Shown one piece after another: positions 15,004-21,469 of a stretch of 21,469 bases of DNA (position 1 is the first letter of the stretch; every line of letters starts with the position of its first letter). The position numbers and the translations under genes were made by a program. Location: the NCBI GenBank assembly GCA_036555745.1, contig DATBKV010000044.1:1-21469 (forward strand). Direction: 5' to 3'. A model generated the notes under the pieces. It did no database searches and had not been told where the DNA came from. It saw only the letters and a program-made list of their open reading frames with translations. The DNA is from VAZQ01 sp036555745 (GTDB lineage Bacteria; Pseudomonadota; Alphaproteobacteria; Rhizobiales; Xanthobacteraceae).

Positions 15004-16073
15004 AGGATGTCCCGATCGGTGCGGCGCAGGTGAGCCTCGCTCAGCTCAACGAACGCTCGCGCGATATTTTCCGCCAGATCGTGGAAAGCTATCTTGCCAC
15101 CGGCGAGCCGGTCGGCTCGCGCAACATCTCGCGCCTGATCGCCACACCGCTCTCGCCGGCCTCCGTGCGCAACGTGATGTCGGATCTCGAGCAGCTGGGC
15201 CTCATCTATGCGCCGCATACCTCGGCCGGCCGGCTGCCGACCGAAGTGGGCCTGCGCTTCTTCGTCGACGCGTTGATGGAGATCGGCGACCTCACCGAGT
15301 CCGACCGGCGCGAGATGGCCGCCAAGGTTGCCGCGGCCGGCAAGTCCATCGAGGCGGTGCTGAACGAAGCCTCCGGCATGCTGTCCGGCCTCACGCGCGC
15401 CGCCGGCGTGGTGCTGGCGGCCAAGTCGAACGTGCGGCTGAAGCACATCGAGTTCGTGCGGCTCGAGCCCGAGAGCGCGCTGGTCGTGCTGGTCGGAGAG
15501 GACGGCCAGGTCGAGAACCGCATCATCAGCGTGCCGGCGGGGCTGCCGGTGTCGTCGCTGACCGAGGCGGCGAACTTCCTCAACGCGCACGTGCGCGGCC
15601 GCACGCTGGCCGAGGCCAAGGTCGAGCTCGAGAAGGCGCTCACCGCCGGCAAGGCGGAACTCGACCAGCTCACGCAGAAGATCGTCGCCGCCGGGCTCGC
15701 CAGCTGGTCGGGCGGGGAGAGCGACGAGCGCAGGTTGATCGTACGCGGCGCGGCCCATCTGCTCGACGATCTCAAGGCGGTCGAGGACCTCGAGCGGGTG
15801 CGGCTCTTGTTCGACGACCTCGAGACCAAGCGGGGGGTGGTGGACCTGCTCGGCCGCGCCGAGCGCGCCGACGGTGCCCGCATCTTCATCGGCTCGGAGA
15901 ACAAGCTGTTCTCGCTCTCGGGCTCCTCCACCATCGTGGCGCCGTATCGCGACGGGAGTGGGCGCATCCTCGGCGTGATCGGCGTGATCGGGCCGACGCG
16001 GCTCAACTACGCGCGCGTGATCCCGATGGTGGATTACACGGCCAAGGTGGTGAGCAAAATCATGGGCGGCTGA
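14997..16073 (+). CDS. hrcA: Heat-inducible transcription repressor HrcA
   Basis: This 358-residue repressor binds CIRCE operators upstream of chaperonin genes and needs GroEL for activity. The N-terminal winged helix is clear: LNERSRDIFRQIVESYLATG (about 14-33), GEPVGSRNISR, SPASVRNVMSDLEQLGLI and the wing HTSAGRLPTE. The GAF-like and dimerisation parts follow, with RRLIVRGAAHLL and the C-terminal GVIGVIGPTRLNYARVIPMVDYTA. Start TTG 14997 is chosen because GGAGGG lies directly upstream and the conserved part begins soon after; an inverted repeat covers this start. It leads towards grpE on the same strand, 100 bases apart. No CIRCE sequence is visible in the window, so its targets (probably groESL) lie elsewhere. 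Confidence 0.95.
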   Translation: MSQDVPIGAAQVSLAQLNERSRDIFRQIVESYLATGEPVGSRNISRLIATPLSPASVRNVMSDLEQLGLIYAPHTSAGRLPTEVGLRFFVDALMEIGDLTESDRREMAAKVAAAGKSIEAVLNEASGMLSGLTRAAGVVLAAKSNVRLKHIEFVRLEPESALVVLVGEDGQVENRIISVPAGLPVSSLTEAANFLNAHVRGRTLAEAKVELEKALTAGKAELDQLTQKIVAAGLASWSGGESDERRLIVRGAAHLLDDLKAVEDLERVRLLFDDLETKRGVVDLLGRAERADGARIFIGSENKLFSLSGSSTIVAPYRDGSGRILGVIGVIGPTRLNYARVIPMVDYTAKVVSKIMGG

Positions 16074-16109
16074 CGTCGCTCGCATCGGCCGTCGAGGAAC
16101 GCCTTCCGG

Positions 16110-16141
16110 CTTGATTTTTGGGGTCTCAGCCCTGATATCGG
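16110..16141 (+). promoter_or_regulatory. Sigma-32 heat-shock promoter of grpE
   Basis: CTTG (16110-16113), an 18-base spacer and CTGATATCGG (16132-16141) match the alphaproteobacterial sigma-32 consensus CTTG-N17/18-CYTATNTNNG with one mismatch (G for T at the third position). Transcription would start near 16148, about 26 bases before the grpE ATG. grpE would thus have its own heat-shock promoter besides any readthrough from hrcA. Confidence 0.7.
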
Positions 16142-16153
16142 AGGGCGAGCCGG

Positions 16154-16177
16154 ATGGCAGCTGGGAACACCGCATGA
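16154..16177 (+). CDS. Possible 7-codon leader peptide overlapping the grpE start
   Basis: ATG at 16154 is preceded by GGAGGG (16140-16145) at ideal spacing and encodes MAAGNTA. Its TGA (16175-16177) overlaps the grpE ATG as ATGA. grpE itself has only a weak GGGAA upstream, so this minigene could deliver ribosomes by coupling. Its Shine-Dalgarno sequence overlaps the sigma-32 -10 region, so only readthrough transcripts from hrcA would carry it. The function is conjecture from layout. Confidence 0.3.
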   Translation: MAAGNTA

Positions 16178-16791
16178 TCGATTCGACTTTCCGCTCGTCC
16201 CGAGATGCTGCGAGCGCGCCGGAAGGCGCGGAGGATGCCGCGCGGGCGCCGGAAGCGGAAGCCGCGGATGCGGCGGCCCTCGCGCGCGAAGCCGCCGAGT
16301 ACAAGGACAGGCTCCTGCGCACGCTTGCGGACATGGAGAATCTGCGCCGGCGGACCGAGCGCGAGATCGCCGACACTCGCCTCTACGGGATCTCGAATTT
16401 CGCGCGCGACATCCTGGCGGTCGCCGACAACATGGAGCGTGCGCTCGGCGCGCTCGACGCAGACCTGCGCGAGAAGGCGGACGCCGGCACCAAGGCGCTG
16501 CTCGACGGCGTCGAATTGACCGAGCGCGAGCTCATGAAGGTGCTGGAGAAGCACGGCGTGCGGAAGTTCGATCCGCTGGGCGAGAAATTCGATCCCAACC
16601 TGCACCAAGCGATGTTCGAGCTGCCCGATCCGTCGGTGCCGGCCGGCACCGTCGCGCAGGTGGTGCAGCCCGGCTACATGATCGGCGAGCGCGTGCTGCG
16701 GCCGGCCCTGGTGGCCGTCGCCAAGGGCGGGCCGAAGCTCGCGGCGGAGCCGCCGGCCAACGACAATTCCGGCTCCCCGGCGCAAACTTGA
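16174..16791 (+). CDS. grpE: GrpE, DnaK nucleotide-exchange factor
   Basis: This 205-residue cochaperone releases ADP from DnaK. The acidic, alanine-rich N-terminal tail (1-40) leads into the long dimeric helix (EYKDRLLRTLADMENLRRRTEREI, 42-65), then ISNFARDILAVADNMERAL, the four-helix region GVELTERELMKVLEKHGV (112-129) and the beta domain with FDPNLHQAMFELPD and PGYMIGERVLRPALVAVAKG. The family signature is complete and the length normal. ATG 16174 has a weak ribosome-binding site of its own, which makes coupling to the upstream minigene conceivable. Its TGA overlaps the TTG start of the following MetE-like gene. It is probably heat-induced from the promoter at 16110-16141, like dnaK at 19979. 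Confidence 0.95.
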   Translation: MIDSTFRSSRDAASAPEGAEDAARAPEAEAADAAALAREAAEYKDRLLRTLADMENLRRRTEREIADTRLYGISNFARDILAVADNMERALGALDADLREKADAGTKALLDGVELTERELMKVLEKHGVRKFDPLGEKFDPNLHQAMFELPDPSVPAGTVAQVVQPGYMIGERVLRPALVAVAKGGPKLAAEPPANDNSGSPAQT

Positions 16792-17933
16792 TCCGCAGCA
16801 GCGAGCGGTTCCTGACCACGCACACCGGCAGCCTGCCGCGGCCGGACGATCTGATCCGGATGATGTACGCCAAGGAGGAGGCCGTGCCGGTGGAGCGCGC
16901 GGCGCTCGATGCGCGCGTGCGCAACGCGGTGGCCGAGGTCGTCCGGCGCCAGGCCGAGGCCGGTGTCGATATCGTCAACGACGGCGAGATGTCGAAGCCG
17001 AGCTACGCCACCTACGTCAAGGACCGGCTTGCCGGCTTCGGGGGCAGCGGCAATACCTTCGTCTACCAGGATCTCGCCGATTTCCCCAACCTGGCCAAGC
17101 GTGTGTTCGGCGATCCCGGGCGCTCCCGCCGCAAGACCCCGGCGTGCAACGCTCCCGTCGCCGTCCGCGACGCCGATGCGGCCAAGGCCGACGTCGACAA
17201 TCTCAAATCCGCTCTCGCCGCGGTCGGCGGTCGCGCCGGCTTCATGAGCGCGGCCTCTCCCGGCGTGGTCTCGCTGTTCTTTCGCAACGATTACTATCCG
17301 AGCCACGAGGCCTATCTGTTCGCCATCGCGGACGCGATGCGCAACGAATACGAGGCCGTCGCCAAAGCCGGCATCGTGCTGCAGATCGACTGTCCGGATC
17401 TCGCGATGGGCCGCCACATCCAATACGCGCACCTGAGCCTTGCGGAATTCCGCAAGCGCGCCGGGATGCACGTCGAGGCGCTTAATCACGCGCTTGCTGC
17501 CATCGCGCCGGAACAGCTGCGCATGCATCTATGCTGGGGCAACTACGAGGGGCCGCATCATTGCGACGTGCCGCTCGCCGACATCATCGACATCGTGTTC
17601 GCCGCACGGCCGAGCGCGATCTCGTTCGAGGCCGCCAATCCGCGTCACGCCCACGAATGGACCTTGTTCGAGCGCGTCAAGCTGCCCGCCGGCAAGGTGC
17701 TCATTCCCGGCGTGATCGAATCCAAGTCCAACTTCATCGAGCATCCCGAGCTGATCGCGCAACGCATCGGCCGCTACGCGCGCCTGGTCGGCCGCGAGAA
17801 CGTGATCGCCGGAAGCGATTGCGGCTACGGCACCTGGGTGGGACAAGCCGCGGTCGATCCCGACGTGGTGTGGGCGAAGTTTGCGGCTTTGGCGGAAGGC
17901 GCGCGCCTCGCCTCGCGCCAGTACTGGCCCTGA
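16788..17933 (+). CDS. MetE-like cobalamin-independent methionine synthase family protein (short form)
   Basis: This 381-residue protein corresponds to the C-terminal catalytic barrel of cobalamin-independent methionine synthase, without the N-terminal half found in 750-residue MetE. All four zinc ligands of MetE have counterparts: His247 and Cys249 in MHLCWGNYEG, Glu281 in AISFEAANP and Cys345 in AGSDCGYGTW. The N-terminus reads FLTTHTGSLPRPDDL, and DIVNDGEMSKPSYATYVKDRL is typical of the short group often annotated as methionine synthase II-like. A zinc-dependent thiol methyl transfer is likely; the methyl donor is unknown. The start is TTG 16788, which overlaps the grpE stop by four bases, has no clear ribosome-binding site and so probably depends on coupling. 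Confidence 0.88.
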   Translation: MIRSSERFLTTHTGSLPRPDDLIRMMYAKEEAVPVERAALDARVRNAVAEVVRRQAEAGVDIVNDGEMSKPSYATYVKDRLAGFGGSGNTFVYQDLADFPNLAKRVFGDPGRSRRKTPACNAPVAVRDADAAKADVDNLKSALAAVGGRAGFMSAASPGVVSLFFRNDYYPSHEAYLFAIADAMRNEYEAVAKAGIVLQIDCPDLAMGRHIQYAHLSLAEFRKRAGMHVEALNHALAAIAPEQLRMHLCWGNYEGPHHCDVPLADIIDIVFAARPSAISFEAANPRHAHEWTLFERVKLPAGKVLIPGVIESKSNFIEHPELIAQRIGRYARLVGRENVIAGSDCGYGTWVGQAAVDPDVVWAKFAALAEGARLASRQYWP

Positions 17934-17973
17934 TGCCGGGCTGCGCGGCTCGTCCCCGCCGGGGGTGCTTGCG

Positions 17974-18927
17974 CTATTTCGGCTCGATCCCGTCGCGCAC
18001 CGAGCGAAAGCGGGGATACGCGCTTTTCCAGGCGTCGGTGCGCGCGATCCCGATCATTTGCACGTAGGCGCCGCCGCCGAAGCGCAGCCACTGCGCCACG
18101 GTCAGGGCAAAGGCGCCGCTCGCATCCCGTGCCTCGGCGAGAATCTGATGGCCCTGCTGACCCCCCATCCGCAGCGGCTCCGAGCTCATCACGCGAACGT
18201 CGCGCAGATTGGGGATCGTGCCGAAAAGGTCGCGCGCGAACGTGTCGCGGTCGGAGGGCTGCGACGGTCCGCCGGGCGCAATCGCCACCAGGAAGTGCGG
18301 CTCCAAGGTGAGCTCCGGAGGTCCAGCGGACTCGGCGGGCGCATCGCTCAGCATGACGGCGCGGCCGGGGAGGATGCCGGCAACCCGAAATCCTGCGAGC
18401 TCATCGACCTTGAACGGCAGCAGGCCAAGCTGCTCCTCGACCGGAACGCTGTCGCGGATTGCCAGGCTTGCGAGCGAGGCGCGGATCGCCGCATCAGGAT
18501 AGAACTCCCGAGCCGTGTCCGGCACTTGCACGCTGACGAGCGCGGTCAGCGCGGACGAGGACGCCACCATCAGCCACTTGCGGACCTGGGTGTTCTCGAC
18601 CTCCTGGTGACCGATGACCACGAACGCCTTGCCCGTCGCCACCGGCACCGGCTCGCGCGATTCGAACGTCACGCCCTGCCGCTTGAGCGCGGCGGCATCG
18701 ATGGTCCGGTCGAGCTCGGCGTAGGCCTTGGCCGGAAGGGCGACCAGGATCACGGCGACCTTGTGGTCCGGATCCTCATACCCGAAGAAGCTCTTGCTGG
18801 TTGCCAAGCCGGCCGGCGGTGCGAGCCCGATACGGGAGCCCGGGGGATAGATCGGGTCGGCGGCGCGCGCCGCCGACAGCGCGAGGGCGAGCGCGAGCAG
18901 GCTCAGGAGCGGTCGGATCGATGCCAT
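17974..18927 (-). CDS. Exported protein of unknown function
   Basis: I do not recognise this 317-residue protein. A clear signal peptide (MASIRPLLSLLALALALSAARAADP, cleavage near 23) is followed by YPPGSRIGLAPPAGLATSKSFFGYED, and there is no further membrane segment, so it should be periplasmic. A short segment near the C-terminus (ALTVAQWLRFGGGAYVQMIGIAR) and many alternating hydrophobic residues suggest a mixed alpha/beta fold. There is no lipobox, no cysteine pair and no obvious catalytic motif. ATG 18927 is chosen because it starts the signal peptide; the frame is open further upstream without coding character. It lies 140 bases downstream of alkB on the same strand and converges with the MetE-like gene. 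Confidence 0.8.
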   Translation of the reverse strand: MASIRPLLSLLALALALSAARAADPIYPPGSRIGLAPPAGLATSKSFFGYEDPDHKVAVILVALPAKAYAELDRTIDAAALKRQGVTFESREPVPVATGKAFVVIGHQEVENTQVRKWLMVASSSALTALVSVQVPDTAREFYPDAAIRASLASLAIRDSVPVEEQLGLLPFKVDELAGFRVAGILPGRAVMLSDAPAESAGPPELTLEPHFLVAIAPGGPSQPSDRDTFARDLFGTIPNLRDVRVMSSEPLRMGGQQGHQILAEARDASGAFALTVAQWLRFGGGAYVQMIGIARTDAWKSAYPRFRSVRDGIEPK

Positions 18928-19067
18928 GGCGATAGGATCATACTGCCATCGAGCGGCCGAAAATACGGCGGAGGCGGCACACCGCGCGCTTTCCAAAGCC
19001 GGGATCGGGCCTGGTTCGGCAGCCGGTCGGGGGCCACCGGAACTCCCCGGCCGTGGATCGGCCCAAA

Positions 19068-19724
19068 TCAGGACGCGCTCGCGGCCGCTGATGACTGAGC
19101 ACTGCCCTCCGGCACGCTCACCCGCCGGAGCGTGAGGTTGATGCGCCCGCCTTCCGGCAGCAGGGTCGAGGTGCCCGCAATAATGCGGTCGACGCCGTGA
19201 AAGGCGAGCCTCGCCTCACCCCCGAGCACGAGGGCGTCGCCGGACGCCAAGCGGATGGTGCGGGTGGGATCGCTGCGCTTGGTTCCGCCGATGCGAAACA
19301 CGCAGCTATCCCCGAGTGAGAGCGAGACCACCGGGGCGGCGAAATCGCGCTCGTCGCGGTCCTGGTGCAATCCCATCCTCGCCATGGGGCCATAGTAGTT
19401 GATGAGGCAGCTTTCCGGCGGGTGCGGGTAGCCCGCGAGCGCCTGCCAGGCGTCGAGCACGAGCGCCGGCATCTGTGGCCACGGCCGGCCGGTGTGCGGG
19501 TGAAGGGGCTGATAGCGATAGCCCGCCTTGTCGGTGACCCAGCCGAGCGGTCCGCAATTGGTCATGCGCACGGACAGCGGCTTTCCGCTTTTGGGCATGC
19601 GCGGCACATAGGCCGGGGCGGCTGCGAGCACGTCGCGCAAGGCGGCGAGCAAGGCCTCCTGGGCGGGGCGTTCGAGATAGCCCGGCACGAGACGAAAGCC
19701 GGACGGCGCGCGCGGTGTGCTCAT
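19068..19724 (-). CDS. alkB: AlkB, 2-oxoglutarate/Fe(II)-dependent alkylated-DNA dioxygenase
   Basis: This 218-residue protein oxidatively removes methyl groups such as 1-methyladenine and 3-methylcytosine from DNA. All key residues are present at E. coli-like spacing: substrate/cofactor residues Asn109 and Tyr111 in INYYGP, the iron triad His120, Asp122 (LHQDRDE) and His176 (AFHGVDR), and 2-oxoglutarate arginines Arg194 and Arg200 in RINLTLR. YRYQPLHPHTGRPWPQMP (69-86) is the usual nucleotide-lid region. The length matches the family. ATG 19724 has GGGGAAGATGAGG upstream. It is divergent from dnaK with 254 bases between the starts. No Ada-type regulator or operator is apparent in the window. 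Confidence 0.95.
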   Translation of the reverse strand: MSTPRAPSGFRLVPGYLERPAQEALLAALRDVLAAAPAYVPRMPKSGKPLSVRMTNCGPLGWVTDKAGYRYQPLHPHTGRPWPQMPALVLDAWQALAGYPHPPESCLINYYGPMARMGLHQDRDERDFAAPVVSLSLGDSCVFRIGGTKRSDPTRTIRLASGDALVLGGEARLAFHGVDRIIAGTSTLLPEGGRINLTLRRVSVPEGSAQSSAAASAS

Positions 19725-19815
19725 GTCCTCATCTTCCCCAGCGCGGGGCGCCGGTCAAAGGCGCGAAGGGCCCGCGCCGCGAGGCGCAGAGGCGCGTGAA
19801 TCCGTGATCAGATGG

Positions 19816-19846
19816 CTTGCAGCACAAAGGGCCCCTCCTATATGAG
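19816..19846 (+). promoter_or_regulatory. Sigma-32 heat-shock promoter of dnaK
   Basis: CTTG (19816-19819), a 17-base spacer and CCTATATGAG (19837-19846) match the alphaproteobacterial sigma-32 consensus CTTG-N17/18-CYTATNTNNG at every fixed position. Transcription would start near 19852, leaving a leader of about 125 bases before the dnaK ATG. Within the leader GCAGGTC (19904-19910) and GACCTGC (19950-19956) can pair just before the ribosome-binding site. Confidence 0.85.
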
Positions 19847-19978
19847 CCGGGAGGCCGCCCGGGGGCGGCATCGACGTGTATTTAGGGGGTCGGAAAGGGG
19901 GCCGCAGGTCTTGCGGGTTCTCCGTTCGGGCGCCGACCAGGGCCCGGTCGACCTGCTGCAGAAGAGAGGAAGCGAAAC

Positions 19979-21469
19979 ATGGGCAAGGTCATCGGTATCG
20001 ACCTCGGCACCACTAATTCGTGCGTCGCCGTCATGGAAGGCAAGACGCCGAAGGTCATCGAGAATGCGGAGGGCATGCGCACCACGCCCTCGATCGTGGC
20101 CTTCACCGATGATGGCGAGCGGCTGGTCGGCCAGCCGGCCAAACGCCAAGCCGTCACCAATCCCGAGCGCACCATCTTCGCGGTCAAGCGGCTGATCGGC
20201 CGCCGCTACGACGATCCGATGGTGGAGAAGGACAAAAAGCTCGTCCCCTACAAGATCGTGCGCGCCTCCAATGGCGACGCCTGGGTCGAGATCGAAGGCA
20301 AGGCCTATTCGCCGTCGCAGATTTCCGCCTTCGTCCTGCAGAAGATGAAAGAGACCGCCGAGGCCTATCTCGGCCAGAAGGTCGAGCAGGCCGTCATCAC
20401 CGTGCCGGCCTATTTCAACGATGCCCAGCGCCAGGCCACCAAGGACGCCGGCAAAATCGCCGGCCTCGAGGTGCTGCGCATCATCAACGAGCCGACCGCG
20501 GCCGCGCTCGCCTACGGGCTCGACAAGCAGAAGACCGGCACCATCGCGGTGTACGACCTCGGTGGCGGCACCTTTGACATCTCGATCCTCGAGATCGGCG
20601 ACGGCGTGTTCGAGGTCAAGTCGACCAACGGCGATACATTCCTCGGCGGCGAGGACTTCGACATGCGCCTGGTCAACTATCTGGCCGACGAATTCCAGAA
20701 GGAGCAGGGCATCGACCTGCGCCGCGACAAGCTCGCGCTGCAGCGGCTCAAGGAATCGGCGGAGAAGGCCAAGATCGAGCTCTCCTCCACCACCCAGACC
20801 GAGATCAACCTGCCCTTCATCACTGCCGATGCATCCGGTCCCAAGCATCTGACCATGAAGCTGACCCGCGCCAAGTTCGAGGCGCTGGTCGATGATCTCA
20901 TCCAGAAGACCGTTGAGCCGTGCCGCATCGCGCTCAAAGATGCGGGCCTCTCCGCCGCCGAGATCAACGAGGTGGTGCTGGTCGGCGGCATGACCCGGAT
21001 GCCCAAGGTGCAGGAGGTGGTCAAGCAGCTGTTCGGCAAGGAGCCGCACAAGGGCGTCAATCCGGACGAGGTTGTCGCGGTCGGCGCCGCGATCCAGGCC
21101 GGCGTGCTGCAGGGCGACGTCAAGGACGTGCTGCTGCTCGACGTGACGCCGCTCTCGCTCGGCATCGAGACGCTCGGTGGCGTGTTCACGCGGCTGATCG
21201 ACCGCAACACCACGATCCCGACCAAGAAGTCCCAGGTGTTCTCGACTGCCGAGGACAACCAGACTGCGGTGACGATCCGCGTGTTCCAGGGCGAGCGCGA
21301 GATGGCGGCCGACAACAAGCTGCTCGGCCAGTTCGATCTCGTCGGCATCCCGCCGGCGCCGCGCGGCATGCCGCAGATCGAGGTGACGTTCGACATCGAC
21401 GCCAACGGCATCGTGAACGTTTCCGCCAAGGACAAGGGCACCGGCAAGGAGCAGCAGATCCGCATCCAG
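19979..21469 (+). CDS. dnaK: Chaperone DnaK (Hsp70), 3' end beyond the window
   Basis: The first 497 residues of the Hsp70 chaperone are present; the rest runs off the window. The ATPase domain begins KVIGIDLGTTNSCVAVMEG, with phosphate loops at VYDLGGGTFDISIL and VGGMTRMPKVQ, the EPTAAALAYGLDKQ segment, and a linker/substrate-domain start at VLLLDVTPLSLGIETLGG. The sequence ends inside the beta-sandwich substrate domain. ATG 19979 has GAGAGGA about nine bases upstream. It is transcribed from the sigma-32 promoter at 19816-19846 through a long GC-rich leader. GrpE, its exchange factor, is encoded 3.2 kb upstream on the same strand; dnaJ is probably downstream outside the window. Confidence 0.98.
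   Translation, partial: MGKVIGIDLGTTNSCVAVMEGKTPKVIENAEGMRTTPSIVAFTDDGERLVGQPAKRQAVTNPERTIFAVKRLIGRRYDDPMVEKDKKLVPYKIVRASNGDAWVEIEGKAYSPSQISAFVLQKMKETAEAYLGQKVEQAVITVPAYFNDAQRQATKDAGKIAGLEVLRIINEPTAAALAYGLDKQKTGTIAVYDLGGGTFDISILEIGDGVFEVKSTNGDTFLGGEDFDMRLVNYLADEFQKEQGIDLRRDKLALQRLKESAEKAKIELSSTTQTEINLPFITADASGPKHLTMKLTRAKFEALVDDLIQKTVEPCRIALKDAGLSAAEINEVVLVGGMTRMPKVQEVVKQLFGKEPHKGVNPDEVVAVGAAIQAGVLQGDVKDVLLLDVTPLSLGIETLGGVFTRLIDRNTTIPTKKSQVFSTAEDNQTAVTIRVFQGEREMAADNKLLGQFDLVGIPPAPRGMPQIEVTFDIDANGIVNVSAKDKGTGKEQQIRIQ

Noticed and set aside
14994..16376. 460-codon minus-strand frame opposite hrcA and grpE
   Set aside because: It crosses two real genes and their promoter region, and its His/Arg-rich content is typical of a shadow frame.
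19838..21049. 403-codon minus-strand frame opposite dnaK
   Set aside because: Antisense to dnaK. Long antisense frames opposite dnaK are a well-known artefact of its codon usage.

Overview
The window is high-GC alphaproteobacterial chromosome. It is most likely from the order Hyphomicrobiales (Rhizobiales), near Bradyrhizobium and other Nitrobacteraceae/Xanthobacteraceae. This rests on the character of the proteins (Omp25/31-type porin, prokaryotic gshB, the hemW-rdgB-rph cluster divergent from hrcA-grpE), on two promoters matching the alphaproteobacterial heat-shock (sigma-32) consensus, and on palindromic repeats of a kind I remember as common in that group. There are no tRNA or rRNA genes, no CRISPR array and no insertion sequence. 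Most of the window is ordinary housekeeping sequence; the unusual material is in the first 10 kb.

Positions 1-644 hold debris on the minus strand. There is a truncated second copy of an outer-membrane porin gene (about 1-235), and a small secreted cysteine-rich protein gene (367-644) broken by a single missing base and overlapping the stop codon of comM. comM (641-2179) follows. Positions 2417-7436 form an accessory block: a Tat-exported sulfatase, an intact porin, a diheme cytochrome c with the key residues of the thiosulfate dehydrogenase TsdA, and a DUF5996 protein. I infer that this block was inserted between comM and gshB.

Positions 7437-10140 carry gshB, yraN and rsmI on the minus strand. 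Palindromic repeats lie at each end of this trio as inverted copies of one another (7437-7538 and 10040-10138). A second repeat type (8536-8702) sits between gshB and yraN and supplies the last 20 codons of yraN. An LpoA/YraM-type lipoprotein gene (10286-11491) diverges from rsmI. The pairing of this lipoprotein with rsmI and yraN is a widespread conserved neighbourhood.

Positions 11567-14104 hold the overlapping minus-strand genes rph, rdgB and hemW. An exported isochorismatase-like protein lacking the catalytic cysteine (14216-14863) lies between rph and hrcA. On the plus strand come hrcA, grpE and a short MetE-like protein, the last two overlapping by four bases. Two minus-strand genes follow, for an exported protein of unknown function and AlkB. 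The window ends inside dnaK. grpE and dnaK each have their own sigma-32 promoter, so the DnaK/GrpE chaperone machinery is likely induced together by heat, while no CIRCE operator for HrcA is visible here.
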